A stretch of DNA of 64,000 nucleotides from Nephrocerus scutellatus (lineage: Eukaryota > Arthropoda > Insecta > Diptera > Pipunculidae). Each line of letters opens with the position of its first letter. Within the stretch, counting starts at the first letter, position 1. The DNA lies in assembly GCA_947095585.1 (NCBI GenBank), contig OX352765.1:56880920-56944919 (forward strand), read 5' to 3'. The position numbers and the translations under genes were made by a program. The notes beneath the pieces were generated by a model. That model was not told the DNA's origin and made no database searches. It saw nothing but the letters and a program-made list of their open reading frames with translations. This document shows positions 63,721-64,000 of this stretch, piece after piece.

Positions 63721-63904
63721 TAAATGTAAGGGACCAACAATTTAAGGACTGATCCGAACGGTGAATTGAGAAGCTTTCCGTAACAAGTTATTACTCCTGT
63801 ACGTTTGTCAGACTTTCGCGAGAGGTGGGACACCGTGAAAAATACTTTTTAGTGTTACTGAGATTCCAGAGCCATTCTCTTATCCACTGAGCCACGGCGC
63901 CCAC
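63721..63904 (-). mobile_element. tRNA-derived SINE, copy 2
   Basis: The reverse complement starts GTGGGCGCCGTGGCTCAGTGG, with an A-box-like segment; the B box is degenerate (GGAATCTC). The body AGTATTTTTCACGGTGTCCC, ACCTCTCGCGAA and the tail CGTTCGGATC..CCTTAAATT match copy 1 at 12156-12325. Copy 2 has an additional 20-odd bases after CTCGCGAA. Confidence 0.85.
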
Positions 63905-64000
63905 ATTTTTTTAACATTTAACATTACCCCCCATTCGTCCCCAACAGATTGACACTCCTTCTAATGTTGTACCGTGTCAATCTGTCAATGTGAATAACTT
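63905..64000. other. Window end with a short inverted repeat
   Basis: CAGATTGACAC (63947 region) pairs with GTGTCAATCTG (63977 region) across about 20 bases. Possibly the end of a further small element cut by the window edge. Confidence 0.4.

Overview
The window is eukaryotic, AT-rich and intron-poor. It is a nested graveyard of transposable elements and tandem repeats, and I found no convincing host gene. The element set (an insect-type errantivirus with env, BEL/Pao, jockey-like and R1-clade LINEs, a tRNA-headed SINE, hAT MITEs and a Helitron with a familiar insect end sequence) points to an insect, possibly a fly; this is inference from element types only.

Layout. 1-4866: remnant of an LTR-type element with a tRNA-Lys-like primer site, a long structured leader and a small RING-H2 ORF. 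4867-12155: a LINE scrap, then a decayed minus-strand Ty3/gypsy copy (gypsy-A) split by a plus-strand relative (gypsy-B, 6625-10220). 12156-19810: a SINE and blocks of satellites, minisatellites and dispersed repeats. 19811-37760: a three-level nest, in which a minus-strand LINE (LINE-A) is cut by a broken errantivirus (21568-35547), whose 5' LTR is cut by a jockey-like LINE (30577-35240) and whose leader is cut by a repeat block carrying a foldback element and a hAT MITE. 37826-43674: decamer arrays, two hAT MITEs, a Helitron, a BEL/Pao scrap and tandem repeats.

43675-54649: a complete, apparently young Ty3/gypsy element on the minus strand with a perfect 4-bp target duplication (ACAT), 2.3-2.4 kb LTRs, a PBS, a PPT, gag, pol in the -1 frame, and a third ORF in the env position. 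That ORF encodes a Ulp1/SENP-type (C48) cysteine protease followed by an Arg/Ser-rich tail. Both LTRs carry a 75-bp minisatellite that stays open in the sense frame and differs by one unit between the two LTRs. 54650-56262: the satellite-like repeat that the element landed in. 56263-61490: an apparently intact R1-clade LINE (ORF1 and ORF2 overlapping by ATGA) inserted in a (TG)n tract. 61491-64000: the rest of that tract, more dispersed repeat, a broken LINE and a second copy of the SINE.

The most unusual item is the SUMO-protease-like third ORF of the intact gypsy element, together with its coding-frame LTR minisatellite. Exact repeat boundaries and family names need database alignment; everything here was read by eye.
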